NCBI RefSeq assembly: GCF_013179285.1
Contig: NZ_WVNW01000002.1
Span: 372,001-436,000 of the forward strand
Reading direction: 5' to 3'
Length of the DNA: 64,000 nucleotides
Source of the DNA: Roseobacter sp. HKCCD6576-2
GTDB taxonomy: Bacteria; Pseudomonadota; Alphaproteobacteria; Rhodobacterales; Rhodobacteraceae
Part shown: one piece after another, positions 63,541 to 64,000 of the stretch
Layout: every line of letters begins with the position of its first letter
Position numbering within the stretch: position 1 is the stretch's first letter
Notes under the pieces: generated by a model
What the model was told of the DNA's origin: nothing
The model's input: only the letters and a program-made list of their open reading frames with translations
Databases searched by the model: none
Position numbers and translations under genes: made by a program

Positions 63541-64000
63541 ATGTCTCGCGACGCAATACCCACTGTCGCCATGCCGCGCCCGCGGCAGCGTGGTCCGAAA
63601 CCTCTGACGCTAGTTATTGTGTTCGCGCTGCTACCTTTTGCCTTTTCGCTTTGGTACATAAGGAGACAGCGGCTTGACGGTGGTTTCTATATGCCAACCG
63701 AGTTCCTCGATGCGCAGCAACAGATGATCAACATGCTCGGCATCTTGCTGATCGTTCCGGTCATTGGCCTGATCTTGTACATCACGATCCTGCTGGCCTT
63801 TGAGCGCCAACACCGGTTGGGACGTAGCGCGCTCTTGCTTGCGCTTTGCCTGGTCTTCGGCGGGATTGCCTACAGCGAGCGCTATCTGAAGAGTGCGATT
63901 ACCCAGCCGTTGGCGGCAGCGGAGATCGCCAGTTACGCTGCGCAGGCCTTGTCGGATGGTCCAGATGGCCCGCTTTCGGAGTTTCGCTACGAAAGCCGCG
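63541..64000 (+). CDS. Partial membrane protein of unknown function, truncated by the window end
   Basis: The ATG at 63541 has GGAG 8 bases upstream, and the frame stays open to the end of the window (153 codons). The protein begins MSRDAIPTVAMPRPRQRG and has three predicted helices: TLVIVFALLPFAFSLWYI, a second around MLGILLIVPVIGLILYITIL, and SALLLALCLVFGGIAY. The part after the third helix looks periplasmic. No family is recognised from this part; the C-terminus lies outside. Confidence 0.65.
   Translation, partial: MSRDAIPTVAMPRPRQRGPKPLTLVIVFALLPFAFSLWYIRRQRLDGGFYMPTEFLDAQQQMINMLGILLIVPVIGLILYITILLAFERQHRLGRSALLLALCLVFGGIAYSERYLKSAITQPLAAAEIASYAAQALSDGPDGPLSEFRYESR

Overview
The window looks like chromosome from a marine, Roseobacter-type alphaproteobacterium (Rhodobacterales). 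The signs are high GC, a TRAP transporter, the DUF1289-ruvX-ccmI block, heterotetrameric sarcosine oxidase, a BKACE/carnitine dehydrogenase pair, a TMAO reductase locus and a Na+-NQR operon. I saw no rRNA, tRNA or CRISPR array.

Layout. 0.2-0.7 kb: a NusG/RfaH-like elongation factor. 1.1-4.0 kb: carnitine catabolism (dehydrocarnitine-cleaving BKACE; carnitine dehydrogenase fused to a thioesterase) with a DUF1203 gene on the other strand. 4.2-14.3 kb: TMAO respiration (TorT, TorS, TorR, TorA) followed by molybdenum cofactor genes (moeA, a DUF2478 gene, moaA). TorA carries an extra C-terminal haem c motif, and no separate torC or torD is seen. 14.6-20.3 kb: a host-attachment-family protein, then a tight operon of acyl-CoA synthetase, fused E1 alpha/beta dehydrogenase, E2 acyltransferase and a 66-residue acyl carrier protein, with no E3. 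20.4-28.5 kb: a pentahaem cytochrome c divergent from nqrABCDEF-apbE-nqrM-CBS. Four Crp/Fnr-type palindromes lie upstream of torA, the host-attachment gene, the synthetase operon and the cytochrome/nqr pair, so 8.6-28.5 kb reads as a low-oxygen respiratory block.

28.8-52.0 kb is probably a 23.2 kb integrated island. The 5' end of dusA, a known integration hotspot, exists twice: intact at 52.0 kb and as a decayed fragment with an exact 23-bp match at 28.8 kb. Between them are a degenerate IS3 transposase and two catabolic clusters, with no recognisable integrase. The first cluster (29.4-39.6 kb) holds a GntR regulator, RraA-like lyase, TRAP transporter, lactonase-like protein, sulfatase, NIPSNAP protein, SDR and aldehyde dehydrogenase; it looks built for a sulfated sugar or sugar-acid-like substrate. 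The aldehyde dehydrogenase contains a perfect in-frame 120-bp tandem duplication. The second cluster (39.8-51.6 kb) holds an ABC importer, DeoR regulator and an overlapping operon of SIS-domain protein, PfkB kinase, BtpA/SgcQ protein, two PuuE-like hydrolases, a racemase-like protein lacking both expected cysteines, and a deaminase-type amidohydrolase. This is the best candidate here for an undescribed pathway: phosphorylation and cleavage of an imported glycosylated nitrogen compound, with hydrolysis of its cyclic-amide part.

52.0-64.0 kb: dusA, a TauE/SafE permease, a dioxygenase-like protein, a DJ-1/PfpI protein, DUF1289-ruvX-ccmI, the sarcosine oxidase genes soxB and soxDAG (separated by a small membrane protein and a terminator), and a membrane protein running off the end. 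Carnitine, TMAO and sarcosine genes together point to a lifestyle using methylated amines.
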